A DNA stretch of 64,000 bases, taken from contig NKIQ01000003.1 of assembly GCA_002256005.1 (NCBI GenBank), forward strand, positions 105,503 to 169,502, read 5' to 3'. The notes below the pieces were generated by a model that was not told where the DNA came from, did no database searches, and was given only the letters and a program-made list of their open reading frames with translations. Shown piece after piece: positions 33,510 to 41,782 of the stretch (positions are counted from its first letter, which is position 1; every line of letters begins with the position of its first letter). The position numbers were made by a program, and so were the translations under genes. The stretch is from Alphaproteobacteria bacterium PA4 (GTDB lineage Bacteria > Pseudomonadota > Alphaproteobacteria > Sphingomonadales > Sphingomonadaceae).

Positions 33510-33925
33510 CACTGCACCGCCAAGGTCAACGGTCGGAAGCGGCCGTGCAGGGCATTGCTGTCGGAATCGGCTGAGACCGCCTGCCAGCCGCTGATCCCGC
33601 CATCGGCAATAATCAACCAGATCTGGCCATTTTCAATGGCGCGGGCGGCATCTCGTGGGGAGGGCTCGGGCTTGCCATTGGGGTGGCTGTGGTAATGTCC
33701 GATGACCTTCTGGCCGGCGCCGCGCGCATCGCGATGGACGCGCAAAAGCGTGGCGGGATCGATCTCGAACGCCCGCTCCGGCGTCGCGGCGACATTGGCT
33801 GCCGGCACTGCCGTCGCGATATGGCCAGTGGTGCCCAGCAACAGCCCGCAGCATTCCCTTGCGTTGCTGTCCGCCGCCGCGGCCACCATCGCCGCTTCAG
33901 CCTCTCTTGTAATCGTAACAATCAT
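33509..33925 (-). CDS. JAB/MPN (JAMM) domain metalloprotease-like protein
   Basis: 138 residues of the MPN+ fold. The zinc-binding JAMM motif is visible: a Glu in SNARECCGLLLG, then GHYHSHPNGKPEPSPRDAA giving HxHPx10D. It would be an isopeptidase- or peptidase-like enzyme. Relatives cut C-terminal extensions of ThiS/MoaD-like proteins or act in ubiquitin-like systems, but no such partner is adjacent. It heads an operon with csp and chpT by overlap. Only 18 bases separate it from the divergent rluD start. Confidence 0.88.
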   Translation of the reverse strand: MIVTITREAEAAMVAAAADSNARECCGLLLGTTGHIATAVPAANVAATPERAFEIDPATLLRVHRDARGAGQKVIGHYHSHPNGKPEPSPRDAARAIENGQIWLIIADGGISGWQAVSADSDSNALHGRFRPLTLAVQ

Positions 33926-33943
33926 GCCGACATGACCTAGGCG

Positions 33944-34906
33944 ATGGGGGCCGAAAAGTCGATAAACCTTGTGTTGCCGATGACATCGGCCGGGCTGCGG
34001 CTGGATCGTGCCTTGGCGCTGGCCCTGCCGCAGCACAGCCGCGAACGGCTGAAGGCGCTGGTCGGCGGCGGTCGCGTCAGCAGCGCCACGGGTACGTTCT
34101 GGGATCCGTCGCTGAAGGTGAAGGGCGGCGAGGCGCTGACCCTTGTCATTCCTGAACCTCGCGCCAGCGAGACCGAAGCCCAGGATATTCCGCTGACCAT
34201 CGTTTACGAGGACGAAGCACTGCTTGTCGTCGACAAGCCGGCTGGCCTCGTCGTCCACCCGGCCGCCGGCAATTATGATGGCACCATGGTCAATGCCCTT
34301 TTGCACCACTGCGCCGGCAGACTGTCCGGTATTGGTGGGGTTGCCCGGCCGGGAATCGTCCACCGCATCGACAAGGACACATCGGGGCTGCTCGTCGTCG
34401 CCAAGACCGATCCGGCGCATGAATTCCTGTCGCGCCAGTTTGCCGCGCACAGCGTCGATCGTCGCTATACCGCCATCGTCGCCGGCGTGCCGGTGCCGCC
34501 GGCCGGGCGCATCGAGGGCGCGCTCGCCCGCTCCACCGCCAATCGCCAGAAGATGGCGATCGTGCCGGAAGGCCGCGGCAAGCGCGCCGTCACCCATTTC
34601 AGCACGGTGCAGTCCTTTGCCCATGCCGCGCAGATCGAATGCCGGCTGGAAACCGGTCGCACGCATCAGATTCGCGTTCATATGGCGTCTATCGGCCATG
34701 CCCTATTGGGGGATGCGGTGTACGGGCGCACGCCGGGTCGTCTTGCAACCCTGTTGAAGGATTTGCAGTTTGAACGGCAGGCGCTGCACGCGGCGACGCT
34801 GGGGTTCGTGCATCCGCTGACCCAAGAAAAACTGTCTTTCGAATCCGCCCTGCCGGGGGATATTTTGGCGTTGATTGGTCGCCTTTCAGGGGCCGAACAG
34901 GAGTAA
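33944..34906 (+). CDS. rluD: RluA/RluD family pseudouridine synthase
   Basis: 320 residues. An N-terminal S4-like domain (LRLDRALALALPQHSRERLK) precedes the catalytic domain. The catalytic Asp sits in VHRIDKDTSGLLVVAK. Other motifs are LLVVDKPAGLVVHPAAGNYD and CRLETGRTHQIRVHMASIGH. RluD makes pseudouridines at 1911, 1915 and 1917 of 23S rRNA. Assignment to RluD rather than RluC rests on overall shape. The start at 33944 leaves only 18 bases to the divergent JAB gene, and MTSAGLRLD at 33980 is an alternative. Confidence 0.92.
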   Translation: MGAEKSINLVLPMTSAGLRLDRALALALPQHSRERLKALVGGGRVSSATGTFWDPSLKVKGGEALTLVIPEPRASETEAQDIPLTIVYEDEALLVVDKPAGLVVHPAAGNYDGTMVNALLHHCAGRLSGIGGVARPGIVHRIDKDTSGLLVVAKTDPAHEFLSRQFAAHSVDRRYTAIVAGVPVPPAGRIEGALARSTANRQKMAIVPEGRGKRAVTHFSTVQSFAHAAQIECRLETGRTHQIRVHMASIGHALLGDAVYGRTPGRLATLLKDLQFERQALHAATLGFVHPLTQEKLSFESALPGDILALIGRLSGAEQE

Positions 34907-34911
34907 GTCGA

Positions 34912-35820
34912 ATGGCAAATCTGCCTGCAGTGAAAACCAGCATTCCGGCGCTCGGTGGCGAGGCCGGTCTCAACCGCTATCTGTCGGAAATTCGCAAGTT
35001 TCCGCTGCTTGCGCCGGAACAGGAATATATGCTCGCCAAGCGCTGGGAGGAGCATCAGGACCCGGAAGCCGCGGCGCGGTTGGTGACGTCGCACCTGCGC
35101 CTCGTCGCCAAGATTGCCATGGGCTATCGCGGCTATGGCCTGCCGGTGGCGGAGTTGATTTCGGAAGGCAACATCGGCCTCATCCAGGGCGTCAAGAAAT
35201 TCGATGCCGAAAAGGGCTTCCGTCTTGCCACCTACGCGATGTGGTGGATCCGCGCCTCGATCCAGGAATATATCCTGCGCTCGTGGAGCCTGGTGAAGAT
35301 CGGCACCACCGCTGCCCAGAAGAAGCTGTTCTTCAATCTGCGCCGGCTGAAGGGCAAGCTCAACGCCATGGAAGACGGCGACCTGCGCGGCGCCGATGTC
35401 GAAAAGATCGCGACAACCCTGGGCGTTAGTGAGGATGAAGTCGTCTCGATGAACCGCCGCATGGCGATGGGCGGCGATACCAGCCTCAACGCGCCGCTGC
35501 GCGAGGAAGGCGAGGGGGAATGGCAGGACTGGCTGGCCGACACCGGCCCGCTGCAGGACGAAATGCTGGCCGACGAACAGGAACGCGACCAGCGCCACGA
35601 GCTGCTCAGCGCCGCCATGGCCGCCCTCAACGACCGTGAAAAGCACATCCTCACCCAGCGCCGCCTGATCGACGAGCCGCAGACCCTGGAGGAACTGTCG
35701 CAAAGCTATGGCATCAGCCGCGAGCGTGTCCGCCAGATCGAGGTGCGCGCGTTCGAGAAACTGTCGAAGGCGATGCACGGCCTGGCGACCGAGCGGAACC
35801 TGCTGCCCGAGCCGGCGTGA
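34912..35820 (+). CDS. rpoH: RNA polymerase sigma-32 factor
   Basis: 302 residues. Region 2 has LISEGNIGLIQGVKKFDAEK and RLATYAMWWIRASIQEYIL. The RpoH box QKKLFFNLRRLKG, specific to heat-shock sigma factors, follows. Region 4 has QTLEELSQSYGISRERVRQI. It directs transcription of heat-shock genes. It starts five bases after rluD, and its Shine-Dalgarno (GGAG) overlaps the rluD stop, so translation is coupled. Confidence 0.97.
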   Translation: MANLPAVKTSIPALGGEAGLNRYLSEIRKFPLLAPEQEYMLAKRWEEHQDPEAAARLVTSHLRLVAKIAMGYRGYGLPVAELISEGNIGLIQGVKKFDAEKGFRLATYAMWWIRASIQEYILRSWSLVKIGTTAAQKKLFFNLRRLKGKLNAMEDGDLRGADVEKIATTLGVSEDEVVSMNRRMAMGGDTSLNAPLREEGEGEWQDWLADTGPLQDEMLADEQERDQRHELLSAAMAALNDREKHILTQRRLIDEPQTLEELSQSYGISRERVRQIEVRAFEKLSKAMHGLATERNLLPEPA

Positions 35821-35844
35821 GGCGCTACGATGTCCGAACGGCTG

Positions 35845-35870
35845 CCGGCGTGATCCCATGATCACGCCGG
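35845..35870 (+). terminator. Hairpin after rpoH
   Basis: CCGGCGTGATC (35845-35855) pairs with GATCACGCCGG (35860-35870) around CCAT, a perfect 11-bp stem 25 bases past the rpoH stop. There is no T-run after it, so it may be a weak or bidirectional terminator between rpoH and the convergent PEP-CTERM gene. Confidence 0.5.
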
Positions 35871-35886
35871 TTGCGTCAGCTTCTGG

Positions 35887-36756
35887 TCACCAATCTGTGA
35901 CCTGCTTTCGAGCCTGACGCCGTAACGCTGCCCCGATCAAACCGAAACCGCTTATCATCATCAGCCAGCTTGCCGGCTCCGGGACGCTCGGAGGTGGCGG
36001 AGGAGGTGGCGGTGGTGGCGGTGGTGGCGGTGGAGGCGCGCTTTCGGTAATCGACCAACTGAATGCGCCATTCATGTATCCCGTCCGATAATAGCTCGTT
36101 CCCGGCCCGCCACCTCCCACAGCGACATCGCCTTGTCCGGACAGGAACACATGGACGTTTTCGCCCGCGCTGAAACTGATGATCTTTTGGCCTGATGTTA
36201 CGGGGCTCAGCGCCGTGCCAAGGGTGATGCTGCCGCTGTTGGAACCGATGTTCCAACCTTGCAGGCCGAGCCCGTTGCCACTTGCTAGGGACACATCATA
36301 GCTGATTGTGAAGGTGCCGGCGCCCGCTGCCTTGAAACGATACTCCCAATCATAACCATTAATCTGGCCGGGAATGAAATGGCCATCGAGATTGACCCCA
36401 ATAAAGTCACCATTTGTATTCGGAACGCTGAAGGACCAGCCATAGTTCTGGAACGAAACGGTTCCTTGTGTTGCCGACACCCAATTCGAAGAGCCGGTGC
36501 CCGAGGCGCTCCAGAGCCCGCCATTGGCGTCAGTGCCAGTCGTTGCAGCGGAAATTGCCAGCGATTGCGGCGTCGCCGACCAGCTATCGGTGTCGACATC
36601 ATAATTGTCGACGATACGGACGTTACCGACGCCCGTGACCCGGTAAGCACCAACCCGCAAAGCCATGCTGCCGGAGAGCGGAACAACGGCGAGCGCTTCC
36701 GAGGTGAGTGACATGCCAATCAAACCGATTGCAGAGAAAAGGGCATTTTTGTGCAC
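35887..36756 (-). CDS. PEP-CTERM (PEPxxWA type) secreted protein with polyproline linker
   Basis: 289 residues. A signal sequence (ALFSAIGLIGMSLTSEALA) leads a beta-rich domain of about 210 residues with many Gly, Ser and Asn. Then come 16 consecutive prolines and the sorting tail VPEPASWLMMISGFGLIGAA followed by RRQ. The tail is the PEPxxWA anchor processed by exosortase in sphingomonads. The GTG start at 36756 follows a strong AAGGAGG six bases away, and the ATG at 36807 does not. The globular domain resembles no family I can name. The 267-base gap upstream is AT-rich and without a gene. Confidence 0.85.
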   Translation of the reverse strand: MHKNALFSAIGLIGMSLTSEALAVVPLSGSMALRVGAYRVTGVGNVRIVDNYDVDTDSWSATPQSLAISAATTGTDANGGLWSASGTGSSNWVSATQGTVSFQNYGWSFSVPNTNGDFIGVNLDGHFIPGQINGYDWEYRFKAAGAGTFTISYDVSLASGNGLGLQGWNIGSNSGSITLGTALSPVTSGQKIISFSAGENVHVFLSGQGDVAVGGGGPGTSYYRTGYMNGAFSWSITESAPPPPPPPPPPPPPPPPSVPEPASWLMMISGFGLIGAALRRQARKQVTDW

Positions 36757-37023
36757 GTCAAGCCTCCTTGATGATATATGCTGTCCCAAAATAATCTTGA
36801 CTAGCATTTTTATACCTCAACCTTACCTTTCGGTAAAGGTCCGCCGTCAATTTTTTTGGCTCGCCGGATTTCCTGCGACGGCACGTCGCACGATTGAAGG
36901 ACAGAACGAATGATTGACGACGGAGCCTGAGGCCCCGCCATCTCGAACTCGATCCGTGCCGCGACGGCACATCTTGCCACCCCCGGTTGACCTGCCCCCG
37001 GCAACACCGGCAAGACTGTCGCC

Positions 37024-37701
37024 ATGGGTCGTGTGATCGCCTTTATGTTCCAGCTGCTCGTGGGGCTGATGCTGCTCAGCATCCTCTGGGTCGTCGCCTA
37101 TCGCTTTTTCCCGGTGCCGATGACCTGGCCGATGGCGCGCGACGCCATCGCCGGCCATCATGTCGAGCGGCAATGGGTGCCGCTGTCGGCGATTGCCGTC
37201 GCAGTGCCACGCGCGGTGATCGGCGCGGAAGATGCGCAATTCTGCAGCCACAATGGCTTCGATCTCGAGGCCATCGAGGCTGCCGCCGCCAAGAATGCGG
37301 CCAGCAAGAAATTGCGTGGCGGTTCAACGATTTCCCAGCAAACCGCCAAGAACGCCTTTCTGTGGCCGGAGCGTTCCTATCTGCGCAAGGGGCTGGAGGC
37401 CTGGTTCACGCTGCTCATCGAAACCATCTGGGGCAAGCCCCGCATCATGGAAGTCTATCTCAACATCGCCGAAATGGGGCCGGGCATCTATGGCGTCGAG
37501 GCGGCCGCCCAGCGCTATTTCAACAAGAGCGCGGCGCAGCTGACCCCCAGGGAAGCCAGCCGGATCGCCGCCATCCTGCCGCAGCCGATCAAGCGCAGCG
37601 CCACCGACCCCGGCCGCACGGTCAAGCGCTACGCCCGGCGCATCGAGCGCCGGGTGAAGGTGGTGCGCGACGAAGGCATCGATTTCTGCCTGAAGCGTTG
37701 A
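37024..37701 (+). CDS. mtgA: Monofunctional biosynthetic peptidoglycan transglycosylase
   Basis: 225 residues. A membrane helix (FMFQLLVGLMLLSILWVVAY) anchors a GT51 domain. The catalytic Glu is in VIGAEDAQFCSHNGFD, and RGGSTISQQTAKNAFLWPER and RIMEVYLNIAEMGPGIYGVE are the other family motifs. MtgA polymerises lipid II glycan strands. It is single, followed by a secreted protein 62 bases later. Confidence 0.95.
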   Translation: MGRVIAFMFQLLVGLMLLSILWVVAYRFFPVPMTWPMARDAIAGHHVERQWVPLSAIAVAVPRAVIGAEDAQFCSHNGFDLEAIEAAAAKNAASKKLRGGSTISQQTAKNAFLWPERSYLRKGLEAWFTLLIETIWGKPRIMEVYLNIAEMGPGIYGVEAAAQRYFNKSAAQLTPREASRIAAILPQPIKRSATDPGRTVKRYARRIERRVKVVRDEGIDFCLKR

Positions 37702-37763
37702 GGGGGCTTGCACGACGCAGTACCGCCGGGCAGTTTCGGGGAAATTTGGGGGAGATTTTCGAC

Positions 37764-38315
37764 ATGACGACCAGAGCGCTTCGGTTCGCAATGCTGCTCG
37801 GCCTGGCCGCACCGGTGCTGGCCCAACAGCCGGCGCCGCCTGCGGCCCCTGCAGCACCGGCGGCGGCGGCCCCCGAAGCGCGCCCCGGCACGCCGATGAC
37901 ACCGATGCCGGCCGGCGTCTCCGCGCTCAACGGCCAGAGCGGCGAGCAGGCCCAGCTCGATGTTTCGCAATGCCAGAATGGCGCCACCCAGGCGACCGGC
38001 TTCATTCCTGGCGCCGGCGCACCGGCCCCGGCCGCACCGCAAGGGCCAAAGGGCGAGCGCGTCACCGGTGCCGCCGTCGGCGCCGCCACCACCGCCATAA
38101 TGGGCGGTGACGCCGGCGCCGGCGCGGCGGCCGGTGCTGTCGTCGGTGGCTCCAAATCCCGTCAGAACCGCCGCCAGGCCAGCGCCCAGCAGCAAAAGGC
38201 CGCCGCCGCCACGCAGCAAAAGGCCCAGGCCTGGCAGAACAGCTATGCCGCCTGCCTGACCGCCCGCGGCTATGCGCTGGCACCGCCGCCGGCACCGGCC
38301 CCGGCGGCGAAGTAG
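37764..38315 (+). CDS. Hypothetical secreted Ala/Pro-rich protein with glycine zipper
   Basis: 183 residues with a signal peptide (MTTRALRFAMLLGLAAPVLA). A low-complexity Pro-Ala stretch follows, then a glycine-zipper-like part (GAAVGAATTAIMGGDAGAGA), a Gln/Ala coiled region and a second Pro-Ala tail. Two cysteines (SQCQNG and YAACLTARGYA) could form a disulfide. Short repeats such as CLTARGY recall other envelope proteins with a glycine zipper. Function unknown, probably in the periplasm or outer membrane. Confidence 0.7.
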   Translation: MTTRALRFAMLLGLAAPVLAQQPAPPAAPAAPAAAAPEARPGTPMTPMPAGVSALNGQSGEQAQLDVSQCQNGATQATGFIPGAGAPAPAAPQGPKGERVTGAAVGAATTAIMGGDAGAGAAAGAVVGGSKSRQNRRQASAQQQKAAAATQQKAQAWQNSYAACLTARGYALAPPPAPAPAAK

Positions 38316-38321
38316 GAAAGG

Positions 38322-38362
38322 GCCTCCGGCGGCCGGGGCCTGAGGCCCCAGCCGCCGGAGGC
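38322..38362. repeat. Palindromic repeat family 1, copy 3 (single compact hairpin)
   Basis: GCCTCCGGCGGCCGGGGCC, loop TGA, GGCCCCAGCCGCCGGAGGC. The two halves of the family 1 element are fused without the central spacer, giving one near-perfect 19-bp hairpin between convergent genes, where it may terminate transcription from both sides. Confidence 0.75.
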
Positions 38363-38378
38363 AGTCCTTAAATCGCGA

Positions 38379-39500
38379 TCACGCGTGCGGCTTGATCAGA
38401 TATTTCGTTCCCGTTGCACGGCGATTGTAATCGGCGATGGCGTCGAGGCTCAGCGCTTCGGCCAGCGACACCCGTGCCGTGTAATGGCTGGCGAAGGTCG
38501 TCTTCAGCTCGGCGACCACCCGGTCGCGCAGTTTCTGCGCATCGGCGGCGCCGATCTTCTGCAGGAACGGGAACAGCAGCCAGCCGCCCATGCTCCAGGC
38601 CATGCCGAAGCCGCGGTTGAACTCGGTCGGCGCCATGTTCAGCCCGCCATAGATATAGACCTGCTTGTGGGTGGTGGAGCCGTAGCGGCTGTATTCCTTG
38701 GCGTTGCGATTGATGGCGATTTCCATGGCGGTCAGGATCTGCCCGGCCAGCTTGCCGCCGCCAATGGCATCGAAGGCGATCGTTGCGCCGGTCGCCGCCA
38801 GCGCATCGGTCAGCGCGTCCATGAAGTTCGGCGCAGTGGAATCAACCACATAAGTGGCACCGATGTCGTGCAGCACCTTGGCCTGCTCGGCACTGCGCAC
38901 GATGTTGACCAGCGGAATCCCGTCGGCAATGCAGATGCGGTTGAGCATCTGCCCCAGGTTCGATGCCGCCGCCGTGTGCACCAGCGCCTTGTGGCCCTCG
39001 CGCCGCATCGTCTCGGTCATGCCCAGCGCCGTCAGCGGATTGACGAAGCAGCTTGCTGCGTCTTCGCTGCTCGTCCCTTCCGGCAGCACCAGCGCGTCCT
39101 GCGCCCGTACCGTGCGAAATTGCGCATACATGGCGCCGCCGATGACACCGACGGTCTTGCCGACCAGCGCCTCGGCGCCGGCGCCGGCCGCCACCACCAC
39201 GCCGCCGCCTTCATTGCCGACCGGCATCGATTCGCCGACCCGCGCCGCCATCGCCCGCATGTACGCCGGCGGGATCGCCGCGCTCACCGTCGGATGCGTC
39301 GCCGTGCCACCGGCCTTGGCCGTTGCCATATCTGCCGCGCCGATCAGCAAGCCGAGATCGGATGGATTGATTGGCGACGCCTCGACCCGCACCAGGATCT
39401 CGCCCGGCCCCGGCTGGGTGACCGGCACATCGGCGAGGCTGAGCTCCAGCGTGCCTTCCGCGGTGACGAGGCTGCGCAGCTGCAACATGGTGTCGGTCAT
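38379..39500 (-). CDS. Zinc-type (MDR) alcohol dehydrogenase/quinone oxidoreductase-like protein
   Basis: 373 residues. The GroES-like N-terminal domain has PGPGEILVRVEASPINPSDL and GNEGGGVVVAAGAG, and the Rossmann part has ALVHTAAASNLGQMLNRICI. The usual catalytic-zinc cysteine is not evident, so it is probably a zinc-independent NADPH-dependent reductase. The ATG at 39500 follows AAGGAAAAACGCC. The substrate is unknown. Confidence 0.85.
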   Translation of the reverse strand: MTDTMLQLRSLVTAEGTLELSLADVPVTQPGPGEILVRVEASPINPSDLGLLIGAADMATAKAGGTATHPTVSAAIPPAYMRAMAARVGESMPVGNEGGGVVVAAGAGAEALVGKTVGVIGGAMYAQFRTVRAQDALVLPEGTSSEDAASCFVNPLTALGMTETMRREGHKALVHTAAASNLGQMLNRICIADGIPLVNIVRSAEQAKVLHDIGATYVVDSTAPNFMDALTDALAATGATIAFDAIGGGKLAGQILTAMEIAINRNAKEYSRYGSTTHKQVYIYGGLNMAPTEFNRGFGMAWSMGGWLLFPFLQKIGAADAQKLRDRVVAELKTTFASHYTARVSLAEALSLDAIADYNRRATGTKYLIKPHA

Positions 39501-39534
39501 GGCGTTTTTCCTTTGAAAGAATTCAGAAAAAAGA

Positions 39535-39663
39535 GCCTCCGGCGGCTGGGGCCTTTGGCCCCAGACCCCAATCATTTGGTCCGTCCTCCGATACCGAAGT
39601 GCGGCCTAAACAAATGGGGTCTGGGGCCAGCTTTTGCGATGCTGGGCCCCAGCCGCCGGAGGC
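39535..39663. repeat. Palindromic repeat family 1, copy 4
   Basis: Inverted arms as in copies 1 and 2, with spacer TTTGGTCCGTCC...GGCCTAAACAAAT. The right arm carries a 15-base insert (AGCTTTTGCGATGCT) that itself can pair CCAGC with GCTGG. It lies between the MDR oxidoreductase and ybaB. Confidence 0.7.
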
Positions 39664-39670
39664 AAAAACC

Positions 39671-39997
39671 TCACATCCCCGGCAGCTTGAACCCCGGCGG
39701 CAGCGGCATCCCGGCGGTCAGCTTGTTCATTTCGGCGCTGCCGGCCTGGTCGGCCTTGGCCTTGGCGTCGTTGAAGGCGGCGACGATCAGATCTTCCAGC
39801 ATTTCCTTGGATTCCGGCATCAGCATGGACGAATCGATGTCGATGCCGGCGATGCGGCCGCGGGCGGTGGCGCGCACCTTGATGAGGCCGCCGCCGCTGG
39901 CGCCTTCGACCATGATATCGTCGAGCTTGGCCTGGGCCTGGGCCATTTGTTCCTGCACGGCCTGGGCGGCCTTCATCAGTTCATCGAGACTGGGCAT
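39671..39997 (-). CDS. ybaB: YbaB/EbfC family nucleoid-associated protein
   Basis: 108 residues: MKAAQAVQEQMAQAQAKLDD, then EGASGGGLIKVRATARGRIA, IDSSMLMPESKEMLEDLIVA. The family forms dimers that bind DNA. It overlaps the dnaX 3' end by 17 bases, the usual dnaX-ybaB arrangement. The start at 39997 (MPSLDELMK) is chosen over the frame's earlier ATG. Confidence 0.95.
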   Translation of the reverse strand: MPSLDELMKAAQAVQEQMAQAQAKLDDIMVEGASGGGLIKVRATARGRIAGIDIDSSMLMPESKEMLEDLIVAAFNDAKAKADQAGSAEMNKLTAGMPLPPGFKLPGM

Positions 39998-41693
39998 GGG
40001 CGATCCTTTCGGGGTCTGCATCGACGCCGATCAGTTCGGCATCGGGAAATTCGGCGAATAGTGCGGCGACAACCGGGTCGGCGCGGGCGGCGTCGAAGCG
40101 GGCGGCCTCGCTGGCCAGGGCGGCTTCGTGGAGGGTGAGGCCGCCGCCTTCGTTGACATAGCTGACCTGCCAGTCCTGGCCGGTCCAGTCCTTCAGCCGG
40201 CGGCCGATCTGGGCGAGCTGGTCGGCCGACTGGCGCTGGTCGCGCTGCAATATGAGCTGCGGCGGTGCGTAGGAAACCAGGCGCAATTCGTCGCTGAGCA
40301 GATGCGCCAGCCGCGGTTCGGTGCGGTCGCGGAACAGCGCGACGAGCATTTCATAAGTTTCTGGAATTGCAGAGAATTGCGGAGCGGCCGGGGCGAGCGG
40401 CGGCGCCGGGCGGGCCATTTCCGGGGCATTTCGGGGGGCATTCGGGGGCGATTGCGGGGGATTTTGGGAGAAAACCGGCGCGCCATCGCCGCTCTCGGTC
40501 AGCCGTTTCACCAGCTCGCCGGGGTCGGGCAGGTCGCTGGCATGGATCACGCGCAGCAGCGCCATTTCGGCGGCCTGCAACGGCACCGGCGCCGCCTGCA
40601 CCTCGGCCAGCCCCTTCAGCAGCAGCTGCCACAGCCGGTGCAGCGCGGCAAAGCCCAGCCGCCCCGCCCAGTCCTGCAACTGCGCGCGCTCCTCCACCGA
40701 CAGCGCCGGATCGTCATTGGGCGCCAGCCGGGCGCGGGTGATGGCATGCACCAGTTCCAGCAGCTCGCGCAGCAGATTGGCCGGGTCCAGCCCGAGGTCG
40801 TACTGTCGGGCGATGGCGTCGAGCGTGCCCGGCGCATCGCCGGCCAGCACCAGCCCGAACAGCGCCCGCACCGCGCCGCGATCGGCCAGGCCCAGCATGT
40901 CGCGGATATGCGCCGCCGTCACCGTGCCGCCCGAATGCGCTATCGCCTGATCGAGCACCGACAGGCCATCACGCACCGACCCTTCGGCGGCGCGGGCGAT
41001 CAGCGCCAGCGCCTCGGGTTCGGCACTGGCGCCCTCCGCCGTCACAATACTGGCGAAATGCGCCGTCAGAGTTTCGGCGGAAACGCGGCGCAGGTCGAAA
41101 CGCTGGCAGCGCGACAGCACCGTCACCGGCACCTTGTTCACCTCCGTCGTCGCAAAGATGAACTTCACATGCGGCGGCGGCTCCTCCAGCGTCTTCAATA
41201 GCGCGTTGAAGGCGTTCTTCGACAGCATGTGCACTTCGTCGACGATATAGACCTTGAAGCGCGCCAACACGGTCGCATAGCGCACCGATTCGATGATCTC
41301 GCGCACATCATCGACGCCGGTGTTCGACGCCGCGTCCATTTCCACCACATCGATATGGCGGCCGGCGGCGATGGCGACACAGGGCTCGCAGACCCCGCAC
41401 GGGCTGATCGTCGGGCCGCCCTGGCCGTCGGGGCCCACGCAGTTCAGCGCCTTGGCGATGATGCGCGCCGTGGAGGTCTTGCCCACCCCGCGCACGCCGG
41501 TCAGCAGCCAGGCCTGCGCCAGCCGGTTGCGCGCAATGGCATTGCCCAGCGTGCGCACCATCGCCTCTTGCCCCAGCAGCGTATCGAAGCTGGCCGGGCG
41601 ATATTTGCGGGCGAGAACGCGATAGGCCGGGGCTTCGACGGCAGAGGCCGGCGGCTCCATGCCGGGAAAGGCGAGGTCTTCGGCGTCGGACAT
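39981..41693 (-). CDS. dnaX: DNA polymerase III subunit gamma/tau
   Basis: 570 residues. The clamp-loader ATPase shows the Walker A GVRGVGKTSTARIIAKAL, a zinc module with CVGP...CGVCEPCVAI, and the Walker B region VYIVDEVHMLSKNAFNAL. SRCQRFDLRRV is the arginine-finger sensor region. A C-terminal tau-like domain follows a Pro/Ala linker with several NAP/PP repeats. No slippery A-rich frameshift site for a short gamma form is seen. It loads the beta clamp at the replication fork. Confidence 0.96.
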   Translation of the reverse strand: MSDAEDLAFPGMEPPASAVEAPAYRVLARKYRPASFDTLLGQEAMVRTLGNAIARNRLAQAWLLTGVRGVGKTSTARIIAKALNCVGPDGQGGPTISPCGVCEPCVAIAAGRHIDVVEMDAASNTGVDDVREIIESVRYATVLARFKVYIVDEVHMLSKNAFNALLKTLEEPPPHVKFIFATTEVNKVPVTVLSRCQRFDLRRVSAETLTAHFASIVTAEGASAEPEALALIARAAEGSVRDGLSVLDQAIAHSGGTVTAAHIRDMLGLADRGAVRALFGLVLAGDAPGTLDAIARQYDLGLDPANLLRELLELVHAITRARLAPNDDPALSVEERAQLQDWAGRLGFAALHRLWQLLLKGLAEVQAAPVPLQAAEMALLRVIHASDLPDPGELVKRLTESGDGAPVFSQNPPQSPPNAPRNAPEMARPAPPLAPAAPQFSAIPETYEMLVALFRDRTEPRLAHLLSDELRLVSYAPPQLILQRDQRQSADQLAQIGRRLKDWTGQDWQVSYVNEGGGLTLHEAALASEAARFDAARADPVVAALFAEFPDAELIGVDADPERIAHAQSR

Positions 41694-41782
41694 CAGGCGT
41701 TGATAGCCGGTTGCGCGCGCGGCGTCATGAAGAAGTTGGTCGGCCGAACACCCCTGCCGATTTGGCGAAGAGGCCGGTGATT

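Noticed and set aside
39981..41693. Programmed frameshift in dnaX giving a short gamma form
   Set aside because: No A-rich slippery heptamer with following hairpin is visible in the expected region.
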